Shown here: in pieces, positions 1 to 8,390 of the stretch
Layout: every line of letters starts with the position of its first letter
Numbering within the stretch: position 1 is the first letter of the stretch
Source of the DNA: an uncultured Prevotellaceae bacterium
Lineage (GTDB): Bacteria > Bacteroidota > Bacteroidia > Bacteroidales > Bacteroidaceae
Assembly: GCA_902786665.1 (NCBI GenBank)
Contig: CADADN010000047.1
Location: forward strand, 1 to 62,771
Reading direction: 5' to 3'
Length of the DNA stretch: 62,771 bases
Translations under genes and position numbers: made by a program
The notes under the pieces: generated by a model
Seen by the model: the letters and a program-made list of their open reading frames with translations, nothing else
The model's database searches: none
Told to the model about the DNA's origin: nothing

Positions 1-1
1 G

Positions 2-31
2 TTGATGGAATCATCATTTGATTATCCATAC
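2..31. repeat. 30-bp repeat, inverted copy at 28702-28731
   Basis: The 30 bases at 2-31 are the exact reverse complement of 28702-28731. On both sides the match is followed by a TTTTAAAAGA-like stretch. Both copies lie in intergenic DNA, here just before a decayed FISUMP fragment and there at the edge of a repeat cluster. The function is unknown; it could be an end of a dispersed element or a recombination substrate. Confidence 0.75.
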
Positions 32-105
32 ACTTTTTAAAAGAATCTACTGTAAATAATTGAATATCAATATAACCGAACTTCCGAAACTTAAGTTATC
101 ATTAA

Positions 106-444
106 TTAATCAAAAATTCTGACGCACAGCCGCTCGGCGACGAAGGAGACGCTAGCACGATAAACGGAGCCAGCATCTTCTTTCCGGCTGCGGGATATAA
201 ACGCGGGAGGACTGTTATTTTATCCGGTGACTATGGATACTTTTGGTCTGATGAACAAAGCCAAACCATACTCAACAACGCCAGGTTCTTAGGCATAGAC
301 AATGGCTCTCCTAAAATATGGTCGGGAGATTGTCGTTATCAAGGAAATACTGTTCGACCTGTCGCAAGAGAAATGGGGAATGTGGAGACCAATGGCTCCT
401 TCTTCATGATATATGAGAAAAAAAATGGGATTATCCGTGAGTAG
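106..444 (+). pseudogene. FISUMP-domain C-terminal remnant
   Basis: The open frame from just after an in-frame TAA at 103-105 to the TAG at 442-444 has no usable start codon near its beginning. It reads through NGASIFFPAAG, GDYGYFWS and ends near GNTVRPVAR. These match the last ~80 residues of the FISUMP tail of the kinase at 33512-35323 (NGASIFLPAAG, GSYGGYWS, GHTVRPVSR). FISUMP is a Bacteroidetes/Fibrobacter surface-protein domain. The N-terminal half of the domain and everything before it are missing, so this is a truncated relic, probably of another secreted protein or kinase tail. Confidence 0.65.
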
Positions 445-496
445 TCAACAAAACATCAAATGCTTATATTACGAATCTCTTAAACTCTAAAGAATT

Positions 497-604
497 ATGG
501 AAGACTCAGAAATGTTTGATGACCCTTTGAGAGGTGAAGAAGGAAAAAACACCGCCATGTATTATCTAAAACGAAAGGTTTTTAACGGCTGTGTGAGAAT
601 TTGA
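497..604 (+). CDS. Short ORF, 35 residues, doubtful
   Basis: An ATG after an A-rich stretch opens a 35-codon frame (MEDSEMFDDPLRGEEGK...). It is acidic at the start and has no signal peptide, membrane segment or motif I recognise. It lies between the FISUMP remnant and the small membrane protein at 687. It could be a real small protein or the front of a decayed gene. Nothing else is seen between 445 and 686. Confidence 0.2.
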   Translation: MEDSEMFDDPLRGEEGKNTAMYYLKRKVFNGCVRI

Positions 605-686
605 TAGAGGACGACTGTTGGATCCCAAATTACCTGCGGACAGTCTAACTCGATCTCGAAAGAAACCAACAAAATAACATCTACCT

Positions 687-1031
687 ATGACCAAAATCGT
701 TCTCATTGCCTTAGCCGTCATAGCCATCATGGCTCTCCTCGTACTCAGACAACACCTACGACTGAAAGCGAAAGCCATACGATGCGCCAAAGAGGCACGA
801 CGGTTCCACGAGAAACTGCAAAAGCTCTCCGACCCCGCACACCTCTTCTCCGATGAGGAGCTGCATCTCCTGAAAAAGGAGTTCGCCCCTCTCCTGGATG
901 ACGTAAACGACCTCTATGACAACTTCCTCGTCCCTAACGAATACCTCGACCGCCTGGGACTGAAAGACTTCATGGATGAACGGAAACTACTCAACCATGT
1001 CCAATACCAAAACAACCAACGGCATAAGTAA
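687..1031 (+). CDS. Small single-pass membrane protein of unknown function
   Basis: The 114-residue protein opens with a hydrophobic segment (residues 4-20, KIVLIALAVIAIMALLVL) that would anchor it in the inner membrane. The rest is a charged, probably helical cytoplasmic or periplasmic part rich in Lys, Arg, Asp and Leu (residues 25-110). The ATG follows an A-rich leader (CAAAATAACATCTACCT), usual for Bacteroidetes. No family is recognised. It sits between a FISUMP relic and a leucine-rich repeat protein, and context gives no firm hint of function. Confidence 0.6.
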   Translation: MTKIVLIALAVIAIMALLVLRQHLRLKAKAIRCAKEARRFHEKLQKLSDPAHLFSDEELHLLKKEFAPLLDDVNDLYDNFLVPNEYLDRLGLKDFMDERKLLNHVQYQNNQRHK

Positions 1032-1167
1032 CTCCGTCACGGATGCTGACGTACCACGACGCCCCCTTTCCCCATAGGCGATGACTCCCGCCGACACCTC
1101 TCAACATTTTCCATACCTGAATCGAGAACGTTATGACTTGACATACTCCCACCCTTATCACAAAAAT

Positions 1168-2781
1168 ATGAAAAATCCATTCACTCTCAGCAAAGACGGT
1201 ACGACCTTGGAAGCCCTTATGGACAAGTCCATCACACATGTCACCATACCTGAAGGCGTGACATACATAGGGCATTGGGCTTTCAATGAGTGTACAAACC
1301 TGGTTCCTGTCACCATGCCTGATGGCGTGACAAGCATAGGCAGAGGGGCTTTTCAATCCTGTACAAGCTTGAGATCTGTCAACATGCCGGAAAGCGTGAA
1401 AAACATCGGTGAATATGCCTTTATGAACTCTGGCCTGACAAAATTGGATATTCCTGACTCAGTTGACGTGATTGGCGAGGGGGCTTTCAAGGATTGCATA
1501 AGCTTGACGTGCGTCGAGCTGCCTAAAAACCTGACAGTTATCAATAGCCATCTGTTCAGTGGCTGCACCGCACTGACTTCCGTCTCCATGCCCGGACAAT
1601 TGACAACGATCTCAAAATACGCCTTTCATGAATGCTTCAACCTGAAACGTATTGCCCTGCCTCCGTCACTGACAACGATAGAAGATCATGCATTCCCACT
1701 CAATGAAGCGTTGATGTTAGTGACTGAAGACGACAACACACACAATGACTTCATCAACAATTATCTCCATGGCTTTCATAACAAGGTGAAACAAAGATAC
1801 AAGGATGAACTTGTCTTGGAACATCCAAGATACAATGAGGAATGCACAAGCCAATATGCGGAAACGGATGATATAAGTTTCAAACCCGTCATTTTCGCTT
1901 ACGATGGAAGTAATGGAAGGGGCGGCATGGTCGGACCCCATGGTGAAAAAGGGTTTCCCAGAAACTCCATTCCGTTTTCATTTGATCTGCCTGAATGCGG
2001 AGACATACTAGACATGTATGTCAATTACCCGGTCTATTGCAAAGTGGGTGGCACTTTCAACATAACCTATGACATCGAGCATGTCATCACCTGCAAATTG
2101 CTGAAAATCATCAAGCATTTTTATCATCACGCACAAATACAAGTGGAGATTGTCAAGACATGCCATGCCATGGATTTCATCAAAAAGGTGGATGACATAA
2201 CTTTGAAGGCCATAAGACAATCCCACACCTACAATTTCAAAATGGACAGGCTATCTCTAGAATGGCAGCGTATTGATGTCAAGGGCACAAGCATAAGTCT
2301 TAACAGTTCCTTGGGCGGCGATATCACATGGACATTTTACATATATACTGATGTTGACATGATTGACCATGTCGCGTGTTACTATTTTTGCTCCCCTACT
2401 TCCAATGGGGATTTCTTCTTCTACGGCGATGAGGTACTAGGACACCATGACGACCGTCCTTGGTTTATGAAAACAGGAGTGATAGACATCCCTGAAGGCA
2501 TGGAATACCTGCCACCGGGAATATTTCAATACAGGGAAGACATCACTAAACTTCACATTCCTGCCAGTATGAAAGGCATTGAATTTGCCGCCTTTTATCA
2601 TTGTACAGCACTTAAGGAAATACTCATCCATTCCAAGAACATAAACGAAATAAACATTTCTGATGACACCTTCGAAGGTGTGGATGTTGATGAATGTAGG
2701 CTGTTTGTATCTAAAGGAACAGAACAAGACTGCCGTGAACACCCTGTCTTAGGACAATTCAAAAACATCATTCCGCAATGA
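1168..2781 (+). CDS. BspA-like leucine-rich repeat protein
   Basis: The first ~200 residues hold repeated units of the BspA (treponemal-type) leucine-rich repeat, with the pattern 'ITHVTIPEGVTYIGHWAF.ECTNL' recurring about every 23 residues. A middle part (about residues 200-430) is not LRR and has no recognised family; it includes a Gly-rich turn (YDGSNGRGGMVG). Two or three further LRR units close the protein (IDIPEGMEYLPPGIFQY, LHIPASMKGIEFAAFYH). No signal peptide is visible, so it may be cytosolic or leaderless. I chose the ATG at 1168, which has an A-rich leader; an in-frame ATG at 1081 would add 29 unlikely residues. BspA-type proteins usually bind host proteins or other cells, but export is not shown here. 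A related kinase gene follows 85 bp downstream. Confidence 0.8.
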   Translation: MKNPFTLSKDGTTLEALMDKSITHVTIPEGVTYIGHWAFNECTNLVPVTMPDGVTSIGRGAFQSCTSLRSVNMPESVKNIGEYAFMNSGLTKLDIPDSVDVIGEGAFKDCISLTCVELPKNLTVINSHLFSGCTALTSVSMPGQLTTISKYAFHECFNLKRIALPPSLTTIEDHAFPLNEALMLVTEDDNTHNDFINNYLHGFHNKVKQRYKDELVLEHPRYNEECTSQYAETDDISFKPVIFAYDGSNGRGGMVGPHGEKGFPRNSIPFSFDLPECGDILDMYVNYPVYCKVGGTFNITYDIEHVITCKLLKIIKHFYHHAQIQVEIVKTCHAMDFIKKVDDITLKAIRQSHTYNFKMDRLSLEWQRIDVKGTSISLNSSLGGDITWTFYIYTDVDMIDHVACYYFCSPTSNGDFFFYGDEVLGHHDDRPWFMKTGVIDIPEGMEYLPPGIFQYREDITKLHIPASMKGIEFAAFYHCTALKEILIHSKNINEINISDDTFEGVDVDECRLFVSKGTEQDCREHPVLGQFKNIIPQ

Positions 2782-2866
2782 GGACAATACTCACCATCCT
2801 TCAAAGTAATCTCTCTTTCTTTTTGCTCTTCTCACTTTTTTCCACATTTTTGTAAAAAAAGGAACC

Positions 2867-4282
2867 ATGTCACATATCAACCAACAAATGCTACCCATGG
2901 GGACGGTGCTTGACAACAGGTACCGCATTATTCGCTATTTGGCCTCCGGCGGTTTCGGCAACACATACGTGGCCGAGGACACGAGACTTGGCGGCCAGGT
3001 GGCGGTGAAAGAGTTCTTCATGCGAGGCACCAACCACCGCTCTGCAGACGGCACCACGGTGGAAGTGAGCAACGACACCAACACACCCGTGTTCAAAACC
3101 CAGATCATCCACGTATCTGACCTCTTCGATGCCAACAACACATCTTACTACATTATGGATTTTGTCAAAGGTACGTCGCTCGCCAATCAAACTCTGCCTG
3201 AGGACGATGCCCTTGATGTCATTCTCCAGGTGCTCGACGCCCTCGATACGATGCACAAAGCAGGCCTCTACCACCTTGATGTGAAACCTGGCAACATCAT
3301 GCGTGACACCAACGGCCATTGCACACTGATTGACTTCGGAGCCTCGAAGCAACTCTCTGCTGACGAACGCAACACACTATCTTCTTCAACGATGGCCTAC
3401 ACACCTGGCTATGCACCTCTGGAACAAACTGCACAGCAGTCAAAGGACATCGGGCCATGGACGGACTTCTACGCACTCGGTGCAACTCTTTACCGCATGG
3501 TCACGGGCAACACACCGCCGGAAGTATCCGTAACCGACTCCGCACCTGATGGACGACAGTTTCCCTATCCCAAAACGGTAAGTACAACTCTGCGACATAT
3601 CATCTCCACACTGATGAACCCCATCTATACGCTCCGAGCGCAGACTACAGATGAGGTGAGAGCTTTGCTGGATGGGACTAACAAAACCAAGGAGGGAACT
3701 AAACTCAAGGAGATACCTAAACCGGAAGAGGAAACTAAACTTGAAGAGGACCCCAAACCCAAAGTGGAAGATAACCGCATGGCCGGCCATACTGAAGAAA
3801 AGACACGACTCTCCTCCACAACCACACCCAGCAAGGGATTGTGGTATGGTCTCGCTGCTTTAGCGTCTTTGGCGCTGCTTCTGCTTTTTGTGAATTATGG
3901 AGGATGCGACACGAAAACTCTCCCCCTTGCGGAAACGGACAGTATGAAGGTAGTATCTAAACCTGATGAGATCGCTGCACTTGAAGAAGTTGCAACTAAA
4001 GAAATCACCAAATCTAAACCTGATGAGAACGCTACACCTGAAGAAGCTACAACTAAAGAAATCACCAAATCTAAACCTGAACCTAATGAAATCACCGCTC
4101 CTGCCAGTATGGTGACCATCAATGATGGGAAGAAATATTACACAGTGAAAAAAGGTGACACATGGTCCATGATAGCCAAAAAACTATATCATGGTATAAT
4201 CTCAACCGAGGAAATAGCAAAGTGGAACAATAGAACTACAAAGGAACCTCTAGAAATAGGCGAGTCCTTGTTTGTGAAGTGA
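2867..4282 (+). CDS. Ser/Thr kinase-like membrane protein with LysM domain; helix C missing
   Basis: The 471-residue protein has a protein-kinase fold at about 18-275: Gly-rich loop LASGGFGNTYVA (25-36), VAVK with Lys48, HLDVKPGNI (136-144), DFG (156-158) and APLEQ in place of APE. A membrane segment lies near residue 330 (GLWYGLAALASLALLLLFV). After a Lys/Glu/Pro linker holding an imperfect repeat (TKEITKSKPDE), residues ~420-471 form a LysM domain (YYTVKKGDTWSMIAKKLY), probably binding peptidoglycan in the periplasm. Compared with the kinase at 51909-54536, about 21 residues between FKTQ and IIHVSDLF are absent. This removes helix C and its Glu salt-bridge partner, so activity is doubtful. 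The catalytic loop is HLD, not HRD. The ATG at 2867 follows an A-rich leader. Confidence 0.85.
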   Translation: MSHINQQMLPMGTVLDNRYRIIRYLASGGFGNTYVAEDTRLGGQVAVKEFFMRGTNHRSADGTTVEVSNDTNTPVFKTQIIHVSDLFDANNTSYYIMDFVKGTSLANQTLPEDDALDVILQVLDALDTMHKAGLYHLDVKPGNIMRDTNGHCTLIDFGASKQLSADERNTLSSSTMAYTPGYAPLEQTAQQSKDIGPWTDFYALGATLYRMVTGNTPPEVSVTDSAPDGRQFPYPKTVSTTLRHIISTLMNPIYTLRAQTTDEVRALLDGTNKTKEGTKLKEIPKPEEETKLEEDPKPKVEDNRMAGHTEEKTRLSSTTTPSKGLWYGLAALASLALLLLFVNYGGCDTKTLPLAETDSMKVVSKPDEIAALEEVATKEITKSKPDENATPEEATTKEITKSKPEPNEITAPASMVTINDGKKYYTVKKGDTWSMIAKKLYHGIISTEEIAKWNNRTTKEPLEIGESLFVK

Positions 4283-4338
4283 TATCGTTGTACATATTAT
4301 CTTCCCACAAAAAGACCTTCAACTAAAACCCAAAGAAA

Positions 4339-4425
4339 ATGAAAGAACTACTCTGCATCCTCGCATTATCGCTCGTGACCCTCTGCACCAACGCACAATC
4401 CTGTCCCAATGACAACCCAATATGA
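4339..4425 (+). pseudogene. Exported-protein N-terminus with early stop
   Basis: ATG at 4339 opens a clear signal peptide (MKELLCILALSLVTLCTNAQ) followed by eight residues and a TGA at 4423-4425. The same frame stays open beyond the stop for about 90 codons (SFTCPYYICGNKPDFIRNPF...) into the 3' end of the convergent LRR gene at 4512. This suggests a gene broken by a nonsense change or by insertion of the neighbour. The family is not recognised. Confidence 0.35.
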
Positions 4426-4511
4426 CATTTTTCGTTTACGTGCCCATACTACATATGTGGAAACAAACCTGATTTCATCCGAAATCCTTTCACCTTCCGA
4501 ACGGAGCACTC

Positions 4512-5507
4512 TCAAATCGGTTCTATCTTGCTGAACCTGCCGAACAACGGATGCGTACGGTACAATACCACACTCCTAGCCGGAACATGGAGCGTCCTGC
4601 CTGCCATATCCTCCTCATCGGAGAAGAACGACCCTACCTTCATATCATCGGGGGCGGCCACCTCGCAATAAATGTTCAAAAGCCATATACAACCATCAAA
4701 GATGCTGTCCTCTATCTTTCTCGCCGTAGCGGGTATCCTGACTTCCCTGAGACGCTCACAACGACAGAAGGAATAAGATAACAAATTGACCAGCCCCTGG
4801 GGCAGCTCCACTGATTTCAGACGCTTGCAGCCTGAGAATGCACAGGCTCCGATGGTCCTCAGAGTGGAGGGAAATTCCAAATCTCTCAAAGAACCACAGT
4901 CCATGAAGGCGAAATCAGCGATGGTCACAAGACCGTCTTCGAAACCTACCCTCTCAAGGGACTTGCAGCCACAAAAGGCTTCATCAGTGATCAGTAGCAC
5001 GGAGGAAGGGATGTGGACGGCCTCCAAAGCCCGATTCCCGCAGAAAGCCCCCCACCCCACTTGCACGATCCCTTCGGGAACGTCATAATGGGTGTCGGAC
5101 TTACCGGCGGGATAACGGAGCAGCATCGTGAAGTCCTTGTCGAACAAAACACCATCAAAAGATGCATAGACTTGGTTCTCCGCATCCACATGGACTGCCT
5201 TCAGCCTGTCACAGTCCTTGAAACAATCAACACCGATGCAAATCACGGAGACCGGAATGCTTACACTCTCCAGGCTCCTGCAACCAGAAAAGGCATGGTC
5301 GCCAATCTCCTTGACTGAATCGGGAATCGACACTCCAACAATCTCCTTGCAATAAACAAAGGCATTGCTTCCAATGGTCTCCACGCCTTGGGGGATGTCG
5401 AATCGCAAGGCATGACGGTCTTTCACCAACAGCAAAGTCTTGCCATCCTCGGAGTAAACAACGGACTGATTTCCTGAGTCCATATGAAAGGTATTTATAT
5501 TGATCAA
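4512..5507 (-). CDS. BspA-like leucine-rich repeat protein, signal peptide out of frame
   Basis: About 331 codons of BspA-type leucine-rich repeats run almost end to end (IPQGVETIGSNAFVYCKEI, VSIPVSVICIGVDCFKDC, ELPQGLVNLLSYSFCRCE) and end in a capping segment (TLHVPARSVVLYRTHPLFGRF). The frame begins with a TTG; the first ATG is at 5483, after the typical 'H-M-D-S-G-N' lead-in. Upstream, in another frame, an ATG at 5601 encodes a convincing signal peptide (MWPYACLFVCFFLFLQAQ) whose frame crosses this one between about 5465 and 5560. A frameshift therefore probably separates the signal peptide from the repeats. The protein was likely secreted or surface-bound and may now be inactive, unless the shift is a sequencing error. 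Confidence 0.75.
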   Translation of the reverse strand: MININTFHMDSGNQSVVYSEDGKTLLLVKDRHALRFDIPQGVETIGSNAFVYCKEIVGVSIPDSVKEIGDHAFSGCRSLESVSIPVSVICIGVDCFKDCDRLKAVHVDAENQVYASFDGVLFDKDFTMLLRYPAGKSDTHYDVPEGIVQVGWGAFCGNRALEAVHIPSSVLLITDEAFCGCKSLERVGFEDGLVTIADFAFMDCGSLRDLEFPSTLRTIGACAFSGCKRLKSVELPQGLVNLLSYSFCRCERLREVRIPATARKIEDSIFDGCIWLLNIYCEVAAPDDMKVGSFFSDEEDMAGRTLHVPARSVVLYRTHPLFGRFSKIEPI

Positions 5508-5897
5508 TGAAACTCAGACTATAAGAACCATAAGGGTTCTCATCATTCTGCGCCTGCAAAAATAGGAAGAAACAAACAAATAAACAAGCATAAGGCCACA
5601 TTCACCTGTGGAATTTTTGATAACCACCAAAATTCACTTCTAATGAACAAATTTTGAATGTTCACAACCATAGGATAAGACAGGCTTTGAATGGAGGTTA
5701 TCTTTGCATAACAGAGTGTGCCGCTTTGGAAAGGATATACTCCAAAAAGAGGAATTCGACAAAGATCACGAAGCGTATCGAGAACCTCTTATTTGACGGG
5801 GACAACAACCGACATCTTCTTGGCGGCTTAACAGGCCATGAGTTAAAACCTTAGGAAAAACAACATGCCAAATATGATGCAATCAATATAAAAAAAG

Positions 5898-6055
5898 GCA
5901 CAGTCGCAGATCAAGGTGTCGGCCGACAAAATAGAGTTCATCAGTTTCGACAAGCGCAAGGTGGAAGCACAACAGCTTTGGGCGACATGACCGTGGAGAC
6001 AAAGGAGAAAGAGCCGTTCAACCAACAGGATACGGAAGAGGACGTTCCGTTCTGA
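5898..6055 (+). pseudogene. Single-stranded DNA-binding protein remnant
   Basis: One frame reads VSADKIEFISFDKRKVEAQQ, resembling the strand before the SSB tail, then stops at a TGA. A second frame continues to MTVETKEKEPF and ends in the acidic tip EEDVPF followed by TGA at 6053-6055. An acidic tail ending D/E-D-x-P-F is the hallmark SSB C-terminus that binds repair and replication partners. Only the last ~50 residues remain, in two frames, so this is a relic. The rest of the gap 5602-6159 holds only short ORFs without recognisable features and a weak G-rich/C-rich stem followed by T6 near 6080-6118. Confidence 0.5.
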
Positions 6056-6159
6056 TCCACTTTTCCCACGACATCCTGACGGGGAGGGGGCGGAAGCTCT
6101 CTCCCCTACCCTTTTTTCCGTCAACCATTGACATGAACGAAAATATCAGAAAAAAATCG

Positions 6160-6167
6160 TAATTTTG
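6160..6167 (+). promoter_or_regulatory. Promoter -7 element for the GH105-like gene
   Basis: TAATTTTG fits the Bacteroidetes -7 consensus TAnnTTTG and lies 24 bp before the chosen ATG at 6192, implying a very short leader. No -33 TTTG is seen at the usual 19-21 bp spacing; the nearest TTG is 29 bp upstream. Confidence 0.45.
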
Positions 6168-6191
6168 CAGCCGAACGAATCAAAAGGATAT

Positions 6192-7832
6192 ATGAAACAC
6201 AAACGTCTTATCGCACTCGCATTCGCCATTTCTGCCGTGACGGCATGGTGCATAGCTGCCGACAACGATGTCATACCTCAGACAAAAGGCTCACACTGCA
6301 CCTTCACCGACGGGGTGAGATATTCCAAGATGATCATCAACGCCCGCCTGAATGACTTCAAGGCAAATACGACTCCCGCGGGGTTCGGCGTATTCGATGC
6401 CACAGGACACTTGACAACAGACCCTACAGGAACCAAGAACAACTTGGACTATGTGCCGGGACTGGTGGCCAAGGCCGTTATGGAGACCGTGGACTACTAC
6501 AAAGACTCTGACGTCATGGATGTCAGGCCGTGGTTCTATGCCATACAGCACTATGGCAATCGGCTGGACATCTCCTCCAACGGGAAGGAAGGCAAGAGCT
6601 TTGACGACCTCAACGCCGTCAAACTCTATTTCAAACTGCGCGAGCTGGCTGCAGCCAGGGTCTTTCCCGATGGCGAACTGCATACAAACGACGAGACAAC
6701 AGAGACTGCGGAAGCACGTTTCAAGGCTGCATTGGATGGTATTGGCAAGGCCAACAGCACCTACGTCATCAAGGCATCGACATTGGAGGGTGCCGCCGGC
6801 GGATGGTGGCACAAGTCGGGATATGTCAACCAGATGTGGTGCGACGGCCAGTACATGGGTCCGGCACTGTTGGCACAGCTGCTCAACGAATACAGCAGTT
6901 ACACCTCCATAGGCGATGATGACTGGGCACTCGTGACACGACAGTTCACCATTGCATGGAACTATCTGTGGGATGAAGAAACACACCTGCTCTATCATGC
7001 ATTCACTGCGGATCCTGCCAACACCCATGGCTGGGCAGGGATCTCCGCCATAGAGGGTTCCGAGGTCTATCACTCACAAGAATTCTGGGGACGTGCCGAG
7101 GCATGGTATTTCATGGGTCTGGTGGATGTGCTGGAACAGTTGCAGAAAGCTGACCGCACAGGCACTGACGACTACATCACGTTGCACGGCATGCTGCAAC
7201 AGCTGGGTGCAGGAATTGCCGCCAAGCAGGATGCAATGTCAGGATGCTGGTATCAGTTGCTGAACCATGACGGCAGCTATGTCGCAACAGACTACGACAG
7301 AAGCTACCGCTACACAGAGGGTCCTGTGTCCAACTATTTGGAGTCTTCGTGCACGGCCATATTCACAGCGGCCTACCTGAAGGGCATGCGCCTCGGATTG
7401 TTCGACACCGACTATACTGACCTGGCCATAAGGGCCTATCGGGGTTTCGTGGAACAATTCATGGTTGGTGACGGCGATGGAGGAGTCCATCTCATCGGCT
7501 GCTGCAAGTCGGCCGGCCTGGGCGGCAGCAGCTACCGCGACGGCTCTGCAGCCTACTATCTAATGGGACGCGACACACAGCCTACGATCGATGACCCGTC
7601 ATCATCGAGCTTCTATACCGAAGGCAAGGTGCTGGGCGGCTTCATCCTGGCAGCCACGGAATACGAGAGACGATTCATTGATGGTGGAGAGACACATATA
7701 GATGCCATGCGCGACGCCACGAAGTCCGGCAACGCATGCTACGACATCCAGGGACGTCGAACCACGGCTCCAAACCACGGCATCCATATCATGGATGGAA
7801 GGAAATACGTGAATAAAGACCAAGACAGGTAA
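6192..7832 (+). CDS. Secreted GH105/GH88-like unsaturated uronyl hydrolase
   Basis: The 546-residue protein starts with a signal peptide (MKHKRLIALAFAISAVTAWCIA). Its body has features of the (alpha/alpha)6-barrel hydrolases that remove the terminal unsaturated uronic acid from lyase-made rhamnogalacturonan or glycosaminoglycan fragments: MDVRPWFYAIQHYGN near 110, SGYVNQMWCDGQYMGP near 215, FWGRAEAWYFMGLVDVLE near 300 and YTEGPVSNYLESSCTAIF near 375. The last ~30 residues (CYDIQGRRTTAP...GIHIMDGRKYVN) form the sorting-like tail seen on other secreted proteins here. It is longer than simple GH105 enzymes (~370 residues), so extra segments are present. It probably acts in the periplasm or at the surface in pectin use. 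I prefer the ATG at 6192 over the upstream TTG at 6165 because it begins the signal peptide. Confidence 0.75.
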   Translation: MKHKRLIALAFAISAVTAWCIAADNDVIPQTKGSHCTFTDGVRYSKMIINARLNDFKANTTPAGFGVFDATGHLTTDPTGTKNNLDYVPGLVAKAVMETVDYYKDSDVMDVRPWFYAIQHYGNRLDISSNGKEGKSFDDLNAVKLYFKLRELAAARVFPDGELHTNDETTETAEARFKAALDGIGKANSTYVIKASTLEGAAGGWWHKSGYVNQMWCDGQYMGPALLAQLLNEYSSYTSIGDDDWALVTRQFTIAWNYLWDEETHLLYHAFTADPANTHGWAGISAIEGSEVYHSQEFWGRAEAWYFMGLVDVLEQLQKADRTGTDDYITLHGMLQQLGAGIAAKQDAMSGCWYQLLNHDGSYVATDYDRSYRYTEGPVSNYLESSCTAIFTAAYLKGMRLGLFDTDYTDLAIRAYRGFVEQFMVGDGDGGVHLIGCCKSAGLGGSSYRDGSAAYYLMGRDTQPTIDDPSSSSFYTEGKVLGGFILAATEYERRFIDGGETHIDAMRDATKSGNACYDIQGRRTTAPNHGIHIMDGRKYVNKDQDR

Positions 7833-7924
7833 CCTGGAAAAGAAAATAACAACTTTCGAATCCCACACTTCACCATGCACGGGAGATTTTTCGTATATTT
7901 GCCAACCATAAATCAAGACATGAT

Positions 7925-8134
7925 ATGAGAAAACTGCTAATCGCAATAGCGGCCATGCTGACACTGACAGCAACATCACTGGCAGAGGTCAAGGTGGCCG
8001 AGGCCCCACCCAAGCACTCGGCGTTGTTTGCTCACGGGATGGCGGTGGGGCAATCCACACCCCTCACATATCAGACGCACATCCAGCCCACCCAACCAGG
8101 TGGGCTTTTTCTGCCCCCCATCCCATCCCCGTAA
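7925..8134 (+). CDS. Truncated exported peptide running into a repeat
   Basis: ATG at 7925 begins a good signal peptide (MRKLLIAIAAMLTLTATSLA), preceded by the -7 box TATATTTG at 7894-7901. After ~12 more residues the frame enters DNA at about 8014-8050 that matches, inverted, the repeat at about 33445-33480 (CGGCGTTGTTTGC...GGTGGCGGTGGGG). It then reads through the terminator at 8086-8110. The coding part is thus probably the stump of a longer exported protein cut off by a repeat. It may still be transcribed. Confidence 0.35.
   Translation: MRKLLIAIAAMLTLTATSLAEVKVAEAPPKHSALFAHGMAVGQSTPLTYQTHIQPTQPGGLFLPPIPSP
8086..8110 (+). terminator. Rho-independent terminator
   Basis: A perfect 7-bp stem GCCCACC / GGTGGGC with a 6-base loop is followed directly by TTTTT. 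It would end transcription coming from the 6192 or 7925 genes. The stretch 8135-8390 downstream has no gene; it holds only a 10-bp inverted repeat (8317-8326 and 8354-8363, ATTCGCCAAT/ATTGGCGAAT) that may fold at the end of the converging radical SAM transcript. Confidence 0.8.
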
Positions 8135-8390
8135 AAGTTCAATCAAAAATGTCAAAAAACTAAAGTCTATCTATCTTAAAGCCCAAATGCCTAACATCCC
8201 TCAATCCCCTCCTTCTCCTATCCTTATGCCGTTGCCCCCAAGCTTGCCAAAGCAAGAATTATATGTTAAAAACAGTACCAAGTTATTTTTTATCTTTTAC
8301 TAAAGAAAATTCGAGAATTCGCCAATTCGTGATAGGAACTGCCTTTATCCCGGATTGGCGAATTTCATATTTTTCCCAGAGGAAGAGCCA

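Noticed and set aside
5654-5854. 66-codon ORF (RIENLLFDGDNNRHLLGG...) before the SSB relic
   Set aside because: No ATG with a plausible leader and no recognisable motif; likely decayed DNA.
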